The notes below the pieces were generated by a model, which was not told the origin of the DNA, ran no database searches, and saw only the letters and a program-made list of their open reading frames with translations. A DNA stretch of 64,000 nt from G965232465 sp965276005 (GTDB taxonomy: Bacteria; Pseudomonadota; Alphaproteobacteria; JAQWUY01): assembly GCA_965276005.1 (NCBI GenBank), contig OZ254962.1, positions 744,001-808,000 on the forward strand, written 5' to 3'. Below, in pieces: positions 55,501-62,829 of this stretch (position 1 is the stretch's first letter; each line of letters opens with the position of its first letter). The position numbers were made by a program, and so were the translations under genes.

Positions 55501-57195
55501 TTTGCTGCCATCTTTGCTGATGGCAACGGAGGTGCCAAAATTATCATTGTCGTTTAGGTTCAATTTTAGACCCGCAAACGGTGTTGTCGACATAATGCGT
55601 TTTGCCTGTGAAAAGCCGTCAGAAAACTTGCTAATCACCACATTTTTAGGGTCGAGCAAGATGACCCCGTCACCCGCTTCGACCCGTTTTAAACCGAAGC
55701 TGTCGACTTTTTTCTTGGCGGATATTTCCACCGCTCCGCCGCTGTTGCCGGTGGCGGTAATTTGGGCGTAGTTATTGGTGGTGTGATCCGCCCATAGAAT
55801 CACCGTCCCCCCCATACCCGATGCAGATGAGGCATCGATACGGACGCCCGTGCCTAGTGAAGTTTTGCCGGCACTGGCAAGCCCGCTATTATCAGACCAA
55901 CGGTCGACAAATACATGTTGCGTTTTTTTGTCAAGAGAGCTGGTTTCTGGGTTGTATCGCCCCCCTTGAAACGCCCCACCGATGCGGATACGCCCGCCCT
56001 CGACGGCACCTTTTGCCGATATGCTACCAGAAAACAGCCCAACCAAGCCGCTTTTGCTGGATATGTCGATATATCCGCCTGTGCCATCGCTGCCATCGGC
56101 GATAAAATCGCCCGTGCCGACCACTTTATAGTATTTGTCGCCGGACAACCCACCGATGAGCGATATACTACCGCCCCCTTTACCGCTAACATCAAACACC
56201 GCCCCACGACTGAGGCTTGCCCCTTGTTGTAACGATACCTTAATCGTCCCCCCGTTGCCTGTTGCAGCGGTGGCAGATATGGAAGCCGACATATTCAAAG
56301 ATTGCACAGCGACATCTATCCGTCCCGCATCGCCATAATCGGCATCAGCGGTGATTCGCCCGTTACTGGTAATCCCCAGAGTCCCCCCACTAATAGATAT
56401 AACCCCGTCCTGAGAAGATACAGTGTTTGCAGATATAACACCATCGATCGAAATAGTCTGTCGAAGAATATCAGATGCATCAGCAACGGTTATATCGATA
56501 AATCCGCCCCGGGAGTCGATTGTACCGCCTAAATCAAGGGTAGCAGACACTTTATTACCGTCCGCATCTTTTAAATCTTCCCATTTGTCTGTTGGCACTT
56601 CGACCCGCAAGAAATCGTTATTGCCAAACGACATGACAATTTTTTCACCGCTGGCAAAACCCACTTTGCCCACATGGGCACGGACGAAACCGTCATTTTT
56701 AACCGCTCCGCCCAACAACGCCACAAAACCGCCGTCATCAACAGCAACAGTCCCCCGATTGGCAACAACGCCATTCGAGCCGCTGTTTGTAAAGGTATAA
56801 TCGCCATTTAAGAAATCGTTATTGTCAATATCGAGAGTCGAGGCAACAAAATTGCCCGTATCGATACCCCCGTCCTTAGTAATCAGTATGCCATTGGGAT
56901 TGACCAAAAACACGCTACCATTACTATTAATCTGCCCGGCAATTTGCGAAGTCAAATCGCCTGTAACACGATTTAAGGTTGCCGAATCGCTACTGGGCTG
57001 ATTAAAGTTTACCGTATTGTCTTTACCCACAGAAAAGCTTTTCCAATCGATAATCGCTTTGTCTGTGGTTTGATCGATATTTAGGGTGCTACCCTGTCGA
57101 TACACATGGGCATCGCCGTCGATCACCCTACCACCACTGGGCAGTTCCCCCGCATAAACAGATGTGCCGACAGCGTATAAAGAAACTGTTATCAT
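49585..57195 (-). CDS. Giant TpsA/FHA-like adhesin 4 (natural start probably 57229, out of frame across an A12 run)
   Basis: The open frame has 2,536 codons. Its own first ATG (57195) has no ribosome binding site and gives MITVSLYAVGTSVYAGELPSGG, a signal peptide lacking its basic N-region. ATG 57229, with AGGA ten bases upstream, would supply MKKKKNYSKKILMITVSLYA, a perfect signal peptide, if the A run had 11 or 14 instead of 12 bases. Domains: FHA-type secretion domain to residue 480 (NPNGILITKDG), about 24 FG-GAP repeats (525-2110; FGSAVALSDDGTKLAVGA, most diverged of the four), a second beta-helix part with LIAGRSIIINGDVKV, linker, hydrophobic GVALLGAGAVLLGGG and the conserved C-terminal domain (KYTTTYDMPLLAYNIKSQ). 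Adhesins 3 and 4 form a tandem pair on one strand, like adhesins 1 and 2. Confidence 0.8.
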   Translation of the reverse strand: MITVSLYAVGTSVYAGELPSGGRVIDGDAHVYRQGSTLNIDQTTDKAIIDWKSFSVGKDNTVNFNQPSSDSATLNRVTGDLTSQIAGQINSNGSVFLVNPNGILITKDGGIDTGNFVASTLDIDNNDFLNGDYTFTNSGSNGVVANRGTVAVDDGGFVALLGGAVKNDGFVRAHVGKVGFASGEKIVMSFGNNDFLRVEVPTDKWEDLKDADGNKVSATLDLGGTIDSRGGFIDITVADASDILRQTISIDGVISANTVSSQDGVISISGGTLGITSNGRITADADYGDAGRIDVAVQSLNMSASISATAATGNGGTIKVSLQQGASLSRGAVFDVSGKGGGSISLIGGLSGDKYYKVVGTGDFIADGSDGTGGYIDISSKSGLVGLFSGSISAKGAVEGGRIRIGGAFQGGRYNPETSSLDKKTQHVFVDRWSDNSGLASAGKTSLGTGVRIDASSASGMGGTVILWADHTTNNYAQITATGNSGGAVEISAKKKVDSFGLKRVEAGDGVILLDPKNVVISKFSDGFSQAKRIMSTTPFAGLKLNLNDNDNFGTSVAISKDGSKLAVGARFDDTGATDNGAVYLFTVDGKGSSWGRSLSQVYKIAYGSGVNVKQRNAQFGKSVAFNADGTRLAVGMPYVDKSSKVAPGSGRVLLFSVDDSVWGRSVTRTTTIESGGDGYFGTSVALSDDASKLAIGESHDNGGQPDDASYVHNAGSVSLFTLSGNSKNWGDEAYTRGRMVSFPEGDSYVIRYVAGDKIYSYRTFVGRIVHGTGGLTLSSYDSFGYSVALSANGSKLAVGAEGTSNRRGAVHLFTLSGAAWGKSIKHTAEITDGTVVSSAAGDITLNFNKNDFFGGSVALSDDGSKLAVGAIYDDTAGQNLGAVYLFTISGSTWGETISQNRRITHGAGVSLSDVDKFGYSVALNADGSQLVVGAVDDDSGGNKRGAVYLLRLSGNSWGSAVATQRLITHQNPLNLKAGGAFGSAVALSDDGTKLAVGATQYNNKGAVYLFEVNTLTKAWGTDVLYTRVIADGNGVTLSGGDTFGSAVALSDDGTRLVVGASGTHSGKGAVYAFTIGGSRWGRAVTQTNKLVTATAGLSLSTGDNFGSAVALNSSGSRLAVGASGDDTGANNAGAVYIFTVGGSTWGRTVTQSHKINGGSGVSLSANGNFGSAVAFDGVGTRLAVGASGDGAGVVYLFVVDTATVTNTAKIADGVQLSLNTGDAFGSSLSLSHDGNRLAVGAYGSDANTGAVYMLRVDEGSSAWGGDVAYITKIADGAGVSLQKGDSFGTGVVLRGDGTKLVVGAKGDNTSGSNAGTIYTFTVTEGGAWSGKGTKTGKNIVDKLSVTSHDAFGSSVALSKDGKYLAVGAVGDETGGNNTGAVYLFSVDGATAGDDATWGSTLSQKTKIVHGVAGLVLSPHDGFGSALALSADGSKLAVGAALDNSGNTDAGAVYLFSIEGSDSTWGSTVRQTKKIADGAAGLTLAADDEFGSAVALSADGGKLAVGAKGDNTGGSAYEGAVYLFSIGGNTWGSTVRQAKKIAHGSDGLTLAKDDVFGGSVALSADGGKLAVGAYWDNTGGDNTGAVYLFTVAGATWGGKVTQTKKLADGVDGLSLVQAGRFGSSVALSADGSKLTVGAIGSDSIKSAVYLFTLNTGANWGGTIPEPQNIIGSTGDKFGSAVALSGDGLKLVVGASADDSNGYNAGTVYTYTVSNDKGWGTTVTQTNKAVATNDIAVAISQVNKVFKRQNLSLTRNEGFGRSVALSGDGTKMAVGAEFNDTGGTNRGAVYLFELNGGAHFGDNVYYTAKIAHGNKVSLQDIDRFGSGVALNHDGSRLVVGVSHDDTNGENYGAAYLFRVGGSQWGSDLRQLSKISSKTNGHFGTSVAISGDGKKVAIGVPYDDTKAYHRGVVKLYTIADNDSFRLSATYGHGDRVGSSQTLSIQYGEQFGQSVALSGDGSKLAVGALGRSGYKGRVYLFSIGTTDAGWGKSLSLQNTIGDGAGVALSHYDYFGASVSLSDDGAKLAVGAWGEDAPNRWNTGAVYVFDVGSTTWGSTVVSLLKIHDGSGVSLRYSNTRFGFAVALTGDGNNLVVGAPRANGKKYDNEGALYVFDLAESDSDVASIKRKLAYGTDIKIVASNDITINDDIITTAGTGKLTLIAGRSIIINGDVKVNGGLTLKANDASDNSFALNDRDSGKAQITVTSGKTLSGGGGDVLIKMLTGKGGAAANKTQTGKITVWKVDGKRVSIVHLATADANNDAEIVIRNGGQITATGDHNKGAVVIELASQKFTNTSDRYALKIDDRHGDKGRFLIWAKSPADVTLNGISDDFSDYNKTYDAGKGDFQSNTTASTGNKKEKSYVLYRASSSSGNSRSSLSYSGDSSHTQRTSTPNNGGGSGAVAGVALLGAGAVLLGGGGAPTTAGGFDAPIGGTDTIFTTGIYAHLRGVDMQAIYQPTLKPLRASVFDTVQPAQPHYKVKYTTTYDMPLLAYNIKSQKVLPLYEMDERLYETLRSIFVWQSASTHKTVAVATNGTAPV
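50860..55620 (-). repeat. About 24 FG-GAP-encoding repeats in adhesin 4
   Basis: Repeat units encoding FGxxVALSxDGxKLAVGA ... GAVYLFxV, of about 60-70 codons, clearly diverged from each other in DNA. Confidence 0.85.
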
Positions 57196-57229
57196 AAGTA
57201 TTTTTTTACTATAATTTTTTTTTTTTCAT
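57196..57229 (-). pseudogene. 5' end of adhesin 4: start codon and basic signal-peptide residues, out of frame
   Basis: Minus strand from 57229: ATG, then 12 A, then TTATAGT, 7 A and TACTT directly before ATG 57195. With 12 A the frame reads M, four Lys, Leu and stop (TAG). The distance between the two ATG codons is 34, one more than a multiple of three. Confidence 0.75.
57215..57226 (-). repeat. Poly-A tract of 12 directly after the start codon of adhesin 4
   Basis: Twelve T on the plus strand (A in the gene). A second run of 7 A lies at 57207-57201. Position and frame offset fit a translational phase switch. Confidence 0.9.
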
Positions 57230-57292
57230 CGCATATATCCTATATAATCGTATGGGTTAAACAGTAAGTACCTTATAAACGATACTTATATA

Positions 57293-57322
57293 CTTATATC
57301 ACATGTAAAGTATGTTTGTCAA
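57293..57322 (-). promoter_or_regulatory. Promoter of adhesin 4
   Basis: Minus strand: consensus TTGACA (57322-57317), 18-base spacer, TATAAG (57298-57293), about 65 bases before ATG 57229. Confidence 0.7.
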
Positions 57323-57442
57323 CCCCTTATTTTAAAATATTTCCTATTTACGATATTTATGATGAGATATGCTTAAAATACGAGGGGATGACAACCACGA
57401 GAAAAGCGGTTGGCGTTATATACGCATTGCAGAATCTGCTAT

Positions 57443-58066
57443 TTATACACCAACATAAAAATACACATATCCGCCAGCGATTTTGCGGTGCTTTTTGATG
57501 GCAAAATGGGGGACGGTAGCGGACGGGTGGGCGGTGTCCGCTTGTACGATAATCAGGGTTGTTTGGTCTATTAAGCCTTGTGTTATAAATATATCGATTG
57601 CCCGTTGGCTGAGGCTGGGGTCTGTGTACGGGGGATCGATAAACACACAGTCGAAAGCCTGTTTTTCGCCCGAAGTGTCGGTATTCGATGTGTCGGTATT
57701 CGATGTGTACATGCGCATACAATCGTTTTTATGGGGGATAAGTGCATTGTTTTTTATCGTGTACACATCAGGGGCAAAGTGTGCCACATTGGCTTGTAAC
57801 GCCTGCAGTGCCCGGCGGTCGTTTTCGTAAAACACGCACCCCATCGCCCCACGGGACAGCATTTCCAGCCCCACCGCCCCGCAACCAGCACATACATCCG
57901 CCACATAGGCTTGTATCACATGGGGGCGAAAGGTGGCATTGTTTACCACCATATTGATAATCGTTTCCCTTGCCCTGTCCATAGTCGGACGGGTGGTGGT
58001 ACCGGCGGGGGTGTGTAGTTTCATGCCCCGTTTGGCACCGCCAATAATCCGTACCCCCTTATTCAT
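57443..58066 (-). CDS. rsmD: 16S rRNA (guanine966-N2)-methyltransferase RsmD
   Basis: This 207-residue SAM-dependent methyltransferase starts VRIIGGAKRGMKLHTPAG, the RsmD N-terminus. It has the SAM-binding region VADVCAGCGAVGLEMLSRGA and the catalytic DPPY motif in FIDPPYTDP at about residue 150. The family motif usually reads LDLFAGTGALG; here VADVCAGCG is a variant. Near residue 130 a 15-base duplication gives TSNTDTSNTD, an insertion before the DPPY region. ATG 58066 overlaps the ftsK stop by eight bases (ATGAATAA), so the two are translationally coupled. Confidence 0.9.
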   Translation of the reverse strand: MNKGVRIIGGAKRGMKLHTPAGTTTRPTMDRARETIINMVVNNATFRPHVIQAYVADVCAGCGAVGLEMLSRGAMGCVFYENDRRALQALQANVAHFAPDVYTIKNNALIPHKNDCMRMYTSNTDTSNTDTSGEKQAFDCVFIDPPYTDPSLSQRAIDIFITQGLIDQTTLIIVQADTAHPSATVPHFAIKKHRKIAGGYVYFYVGV

Positions 58067-60419
58067 AATCGCCTTCGGGGGCAAGCACCGTGCGTTTGCC
58101 GGTGGCAGTAGCGGCGGATATAACCCCGTCTTGTTCCAGCTGTTCGATAATGTTTGCCGCCCGGTTGTAGCCGATTTTTAAACTGCGTTGTACGAAGCTG
58201 GTACTTGCCTTGCGGGTGCGGGTTACCAGTGCCACCGCCTCATTATACAGCGGGTCATACGCCCCGTTATCGCCGCCTGTACCGCCGCCTATATCGCCCC
58301 CATCGTTGGGCATATCCCCATCGCTGTCGCCGCCATCGGTTACCGCATCTACATACTCGGGGGGTTCTTGCTTACGGAGCCAATCGCAAACATTTTCCAC
58401 TTCGCTATCCTGTACAAAGGGGGCGTGGTTGCGGGTGATTTTGGTACTGAAAAACAGCATATCGCCTCTGCCCAATAGCTGTTCCGCCCCGCCTTCGTTT
58501 AGAATCACTCGGCTGTCGATTTTTGAGGTTACCCGATACGATATACGGGCGGGAAAGTTCGCCCGAATAGTACCAGTTATCACATCTGTACTGGGGCGTT
58601 GGGTGGCAAGAATCAAATGAATCCCCGCCGCCCGGGCTTTTTGGGCAAGGGATTGAATCGAATCGTTAATGTCTTTGCCGGCGGTCAACATCAAGTCCGC
58701 CATTTCATCGACAATCACCACAATATACGGATAGTGTTCCAATTCTTGCGGGCGTTGTTCATATATAGGATCACCGTTTTCATAAAAACCAGTAGCGATG
58801 GTCTCCATAGGAATATCGCCAGATTTTTTTAAATCTGCCACTTTACTATTATAACCGCCAATGTTCCGTACCCCCAGCTTCGACATATGGGCATAGCGGC
58901 GATTCATTTCATTTACCGCCCACTTTAAGGCGACCACCGCTTTACTAGGCTCCGTTACTACGGGCGACAACAGGTGGGGTATGTCTTCATACATGGAAAA
59001 TTCCAGCATCTTGGGATCGACCATAATCAGTTTTAGCTGATCCGGGCGATAGCGGTACAACAACGACAGTATCATAGCGTTAATCCCCACCGATTTACCA
59101 GACCCAGTGGTACCAGCAATTAACAGGTGGGGCATGCTGGCAAGGTCGGCAATAGCCACCGCCCCCTCGACCGTCTTGCCCAGTACCAACGGCAGTGCCA
59201 TATCCGCATTGCAATAGGTGTCTGAGCTTATAATATCTTTAAACGATACGGTTTCAGGGACAACATTGGGCAACTCGATACCAATCACCGTACGACCGGG
59301 AATACGGGAGATACGAATCGATTCCGCCCCCATAGTGCGGGCGATGTCATCGGCAAGCCCAATCACCCGATTTTCCCGCACTCCAGCGGCAAGCTGCAAT
59401 TCGTATGTGGTCACCACAGGCCCAATACGGGTGTCGATAATATCCCCATTGACTTTAAAGTCTAATAAAGTTTGGGTCAATTGCCGCCGGGTGGCATCCA
59501 ATGCCACATCGGATATAACCGTACGCTGCGACTGTATGTCCTGCAGTAAATCCAAAATCGGCAATTGAAACACATCGCTTGTGGCGGGGGCGATGGTGGA
59601 TTTTTTCGACACCTTAAGCGGGGGCGATTCACGCACAGGCGATGCGGCGGCGAACATATCCGATGGAGTCGCCTCAGATTCAGATACCTCTTTATCGTGC
59701 GAGGCGTCCGCTGCGTCCGCTGAATTGTCGAGAGAACTATGTAGCGTATGCAAAGTGTGATCGGTTTGGGCTTGGGCGTGCTTGTCCCGTTTGCTGGTAG
59801 CTATTTTACCAACTATGGTACCCACACCGACAACGATTTTAGCGATTTTTTTGTATATCCAACCGATACCCCCGCCCAGCACATACAATACTTGTTTCCA
59901 TTCGTGCCCGGCAATCGCCAAAGTATACACCGCCATCGGTACACTGATAGCCAATAACCCATACGCCCCCCATACAGCGTACGCATCCGCATACGACAAA
60001 GTATAGCTGTACACCACATGCCCCAACAGCCCATGTGCGTAAATATACTGGTCTTGTGTCACTGCAAACAGAGAGATAGGGATATTAAAGAACCGTACAC
60101 CGACACTAACAAACAACACTGTTACAATCAACATGTTACGCCGTAAGGAAAAATTCTGAATCTTTCTACCCCATAGGATTTTGCCCCCCCATGCACAAAA
60201 AACAACAGCGACAAATATTGCCGACACACCGATAAACTGCACCAATATATCGCCCCATGTTTGCAAAATGTAGTCGGTTGTCGGCACCGCTGTGCCAGCG
60301 GTGTTAAAAGACACATGGCTTTTGTCGTAAGTAAAAAATGCCACCATCGACAACAGACCAAATATAGCCAATAAAAATCCAAAAATACGCAACAAAAACA
60401 GGCGAACAGCTTGTATCAT
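58059..60419 (-). CDS. ftsK: DNA translocase FtsK
   Basis: This 786-residue division protein pumps chromosome dimers across the septum. Four membrane helices lie in residues 1-180, followed by a short variable linker (about 200-285). The motor domain has Walker A GTTGSGKSVGINAMI at about residue 440, Walker B IVVIVDEMADLM and the FtsK stretch LATQRPSTDVITGTIRANFP. The C-terminal gamma domain (YNEAVALVTRTRKASTSFVQRSLKIGYNRAANIIEQLE) reads KOPS sites. All parts are present. It is coupled to rsmD and runs divergently from the UbiH-like gene. Confidence 0.95.
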   Translation of the reverse strand: MIQAVRLFLLRIFGFLLAIFGLLSMVAFFTYDKSHVSFNTAGTAVPTTDYILQTWGDILVQFIGVSAIFVAVVFCAWGGKILWGRKIQNFSLRRNMLIVTVLFVSVGVRFFNIPISLFAVTQDQYIYAHGLLGHVVYSYTLSYADAYAVWGAYGLLAISVPMAVYTLAIAGHEWKQVLYVLGGGIGWIYKKIAKIVVGVGTIVGKIATSKRDKHAQAQTDHTLHTLHSSLDNSADAADASHDKEVSESEATPSDMFAAASPVRESPPLKVSKKSTIAPATSDVFQLPILDLLQDIQSQRTVISDVALDATRRQLTQTLLDFKVNGDIIDTRIGPVVTTYELQLAAGVRENRVIGLADDIARTMGAESIRISRIPGRTVIGIELPNVVPETVSFKDIISSDTYCNADMALPLVLGKTVEGAVAIADLASMPHLLIAGTTGSGKSVGINAMILSLLYRYRPDQLKLIMVDPKMLEFSMYEDIPHLLSPVVTEPSKAVVALKWAVNEMNRRYAHMSKLGVRNIGGYNSKVADLKKSGDIPMETIATGFYENGDPIYEQRPQELEHYPYIVVIVDEMADLMLTAGKDINDSIQSLAQKARAAGIHLILATQRPSTDVITGTIRANFPARISYRVTSKIDSRVILNEGGAEQLLGRGDMLFFSTKITRNHAPFVQDSEVENVCDWLRKQEPPEYVDAVTDGGDSDGDMPNDGGDIGGGTGGDNGAYDPLYNEAVALVTRTRKASTSFVQRSLKIGYNRAANIIEQLEQDGVISAATATGKRTVLAPEGDYE

Positions 60420-60566
60420 GGGGGCTCCATAAACAGGTTAAAATACACAGGTTACAATATAGGGTGTGTCTACAATATCCCTATCGGTTATAAATATCAA
60501 TGCTATTATAGCACTTTTTTTCATTTTGCGATAGTTTCATATGCCATAACAGAGTATACTATACCC

Positions 60567-61814
60567 ATGACTACAGAATATACAGAATATGATGTGATTA
60601 TTGTCGGTGGCGGGCTGGCTGGATTGCAGATGGCAATATGTTTGGGCATGCACCATATGCGGATCTGTGTGGTCGATAAAGCCTCGATAGACACGGTGGT
60701 ACACTGCCCCGACGACGGCAGGACTTGTGCCATTGCTTACGCATCGGCAAATGTGTTTAAACATACGGGGGTGTGGGCATTGGTGGGCGATAAAGTTTGC
60801 CCCATGCACCATATCCGTATTGAAGACGGCGACTTGGTAAAGGGCGTGTCGTATTTCCGTATGCACTATGCCCGGCAATTGGTCGACGGGGCGGATTTGG
60901 GCTATGTTGTCGACAACAATACACTCAGAACATGTCAATACCAACGGTTGCAACAGCTAACAACCGTCACATACATGCCAAACACCACCGTTAAGGCATT
61001 TACCACCAGTGCCCATATGGCGACTGTGCAGCTGGATACGGGCGACTCTATCACCGCCAAGTTGGTTGTCGGTGCCGATGGTAAATTTTCCAAAATGCGG
61101 GATATGGTAGGGATTAAAACCACCCAATGGACATATAAGCAAACCGCTATTGTCTGTACTATGGACTGTGAAAAACCCCATAATAACACAGCGGTAGAGC
61201 TGTTTTTACCCAGTGGACCGTTTGCGTCCTTGCCCCTGCTCCACAACCGTATGAGTATTGTATGGTCAGAGCGATCGCACTTAGTCGATGATATACTGGC
61301 ATTACCAGCAGACGACTTTAACGCCCAGCTGCAAAACCGCACAGGCGATTGGCTAGGCAAAGTACAGGTGTATGGCGACAACAGGTGGTCGTATCCCCTA
61401 AGCCTGATGCACGCCCACACTTATATCAGCGACCGATTTTGCCTGATTGCCGATGCGGCACACAGCATGCACCCCATCGCCGGACAAGGCTTTAACATGG
61501 GCATGCGCGACATCGCCGCTCTGAGCGAAGTCGTAACCCAAGCCTACAACAACGGCAGCGATTGGGGCACACACAAGGTATTAAAACAATACGAACAATA
61601 CCGATACGCAGACAACACGGCATTAGTAATGATATGCGATGGACTAACCCGCCTGTTTTCCAACAACAACAGCCTACTCAAAACCGCCCGAGTACTGGGA
61701 TTGGGCACACTAGACAACATCCCCTTTGCCAAAAAAATATTTATGAAACACGCCATGGGCACACTTGGCACCCACATTCCCCCATTGTTGAGATCGGGCG
61801 TTCATACCCTGTAA
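60567..61814 (+). CDS. UbiH/COQ6-family FAD-dependent monooxygenase
   Basis: This 415-residue flavoprotein hydroxylase probably hydroxylates the ring of a ubiquinone precursor. The FAD Rossmann motif VIIVGGGLAGLQMA is near the N-terminus, DGRTCAIAYAS matches the UbiH/VisC start region, GADGKFSKMRD is the DG motif, and LIADAAHSMHPIAGQGFNMGMRD is the GD/UbiH signature. Which ring position is modified (UbiH, UbiI, UbiF or broader UbiL/UbiM types in alphaproteobacteria) cannot be decided. ATG 60567 follows a TATACT box (60555-60560) by only six bases, so either the promoter lies elsewhere or the mRNA is leaderless. The gene's last bases are duplicated further downstream. Confidence 0.82.
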   Translation: MTTEYTEYDVIIVGGGLAGLQMAICLGMHHMRICVVDKASIDTVVHCPDDGRTCAIAYASANVFKHTGVWALVGDKVCPMHHIRIEDGDLVKGVSYFRMHYARQLVDGADLGYVVDNNTLRTCQYQRLQQLTTVTYMPNTTVKAFTTSAHMATVQLDTGDSITAKLVVGADGKFSKMRDMVGIKTTQWTYKQTAIVCTMDCEKPHNNTAVELFLPSGPFASLPLLHNRMSIVWSERSHLVDDILALPADDFNAQLQNRTGDWLGKVQVYGDNRWSYPLSLMHAHTYISDRFCLIADAAHSMHPIAGQGFNMGMRDIAALSEVVTQAYNNGSDWGTHKVLKQYEQYRYADNTALVMICDGLTRLFSNNNSLLKTARVLGLGTLDNIPFAKKIFMKHAMGTLGTHIPPLLRSGVHTL

Positions 61815-61891
61815 ATTTCGTATTGACAATGCCATACTGTTATGATAACATCACTATAGTGCTGTGTAACATATAACAAGGAGAAAAAATT

Positions 61892-62191
61892 ATGCAGGCA
61901 GAAGTTGTCACGATCGATACACTGGCTATCACAGAAAGATTGCAAGCCTCCGGCATATCCAAAAAACATGCGGCAGCCATCGCACGGGAACAAGTCAATA
62001 CGGTAAATGCCAATCTGGCTACCAAGAGTGATATTGCCAATATTCATAAAGAGATTGAGCAATTGCGGTTGGACTCCAAAAAAGACATTACTATTGCCAT
62101 GTATAAAACGGTCGCTTTTACGGTTACAAGCGTTGTAACCTTGATGACTATTATTCAAATTGTCATACAGGTTTTGCAACCCATCACATAA
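61892..62191 (+). CDS. DUF1640-like coiled-coil membrane protein, copy 1
   Basis: This 99-residue protein has the head LAITERLQASGISKKHAAAIAREQ, then NANLATKSDIANIHKEIEQLRLDSKKD (coiled coil) and a C-terminal membrane helix (about residues 72-95, VAFTVTSVVTLMTIIQIVIQVL). It is the same family as the 8371 gene and shares NANLATKSDI. AAGGAG lies seven bases before the ATG, and a TTGACA (61823-61828) lies upstream. It is followed 518 bases later by a near-identical copy. A small inner-membrane tail-anchored protein is likely; the function is unknown. Confidence 0.65.
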   Translation: MQAEVVTIDTLAITERLQASGISKKHAAAIAREQVNTVNANLATKSDIANIHKEIEQLRLDSKKDITIAMYKTVAFTVTSVVTLMTIIQIVIQVLQPIT

Positions 62192-62409
62192 AAAATAGTC
62201 TGTGCTGTATGGGTATAAAACACTTTTAGTTGGTGGGGGTGTCTAGGGGCGACTCTATTCCCTGTGCGTGTGGGGAAATAAAAATCGAAAATCTCTATTG
62301 ACTTTGTTTAAGGCAAATATTCATACCTTGTAAATTCTGTATTGACAGCGTAATACCATTGTGATAGTATCACTCCAGTGCTGTGTAACACATAACGAGG
62401 GGAAAAATT

Positions 62410-62730
62410 ATGCAGGCAGAAGTTGTCACAATTGATACACTAGCTATCACAGAAAGATTGCAGGCCTCCGGCATATCCAAGAAACATGCGGCAGCCATCG
62501 CACGGGAACAAGTCAATACGGTAAATGCCAATTTGGCTACCAAAAGCGATATTGCCAATATTCATAAAGAGATTGCCAATATTCATAAAGAGATTGAGCA
62601 ATTGCGGTTGGACTCCAAAAAAGACATTACTATTGCCATGTATAAAACAGTTGCTTTTACAGTTACGAGTGTTGTAACCTTGATGACTATTATTCAAATT
62701 GTCATACAGGTTTTGCAACCCATCACATAA
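62410..62730 (+). CDS. DUF1640-like coiled-coil membrane protein, copy 2
   Basis: This 106-residue protein is almost identical to copy 1 except for one extra seven-residue unit (IANIHKE, 21 bases) in the coiled coil, exactly one heptad. The upstream TTGACA (62342-62347), the ribosome binding site (GAGGGG) and the flanks are also duplicated. The heptad insertion shows the two copies have begun to diverge by slippage. Function as for copy 1, unknown. Confidence 0.65.
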   Translation: MQAEVVTIDTLAITERLQASGISKKHAAAIAREQVNTVNANLATKSDIANIHKEIANIHKEIEQLRLDSKKDITIAMYKTVAFTVTSVVTLMTIIQIVIQVLQPIT

Positions 62731-62829
62731 AAAATAGTCTGTGCTGTGTGTGTATAAAACACTTTTGGTTGGTGGGGGTGTGTATAAGGGAGCGACTCTC
62801 TCTGCTGTACATAGGGTGTGTTTTTTGAA

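Noticed and set aside
57316..57498. Plus-strand frame of 60 codons near the rsmD end
   Set aside because: It overlaps rsmD and the adhesin 4 promoter on the opposite strand and lacks a ribosome binding site and any recognisable domain.
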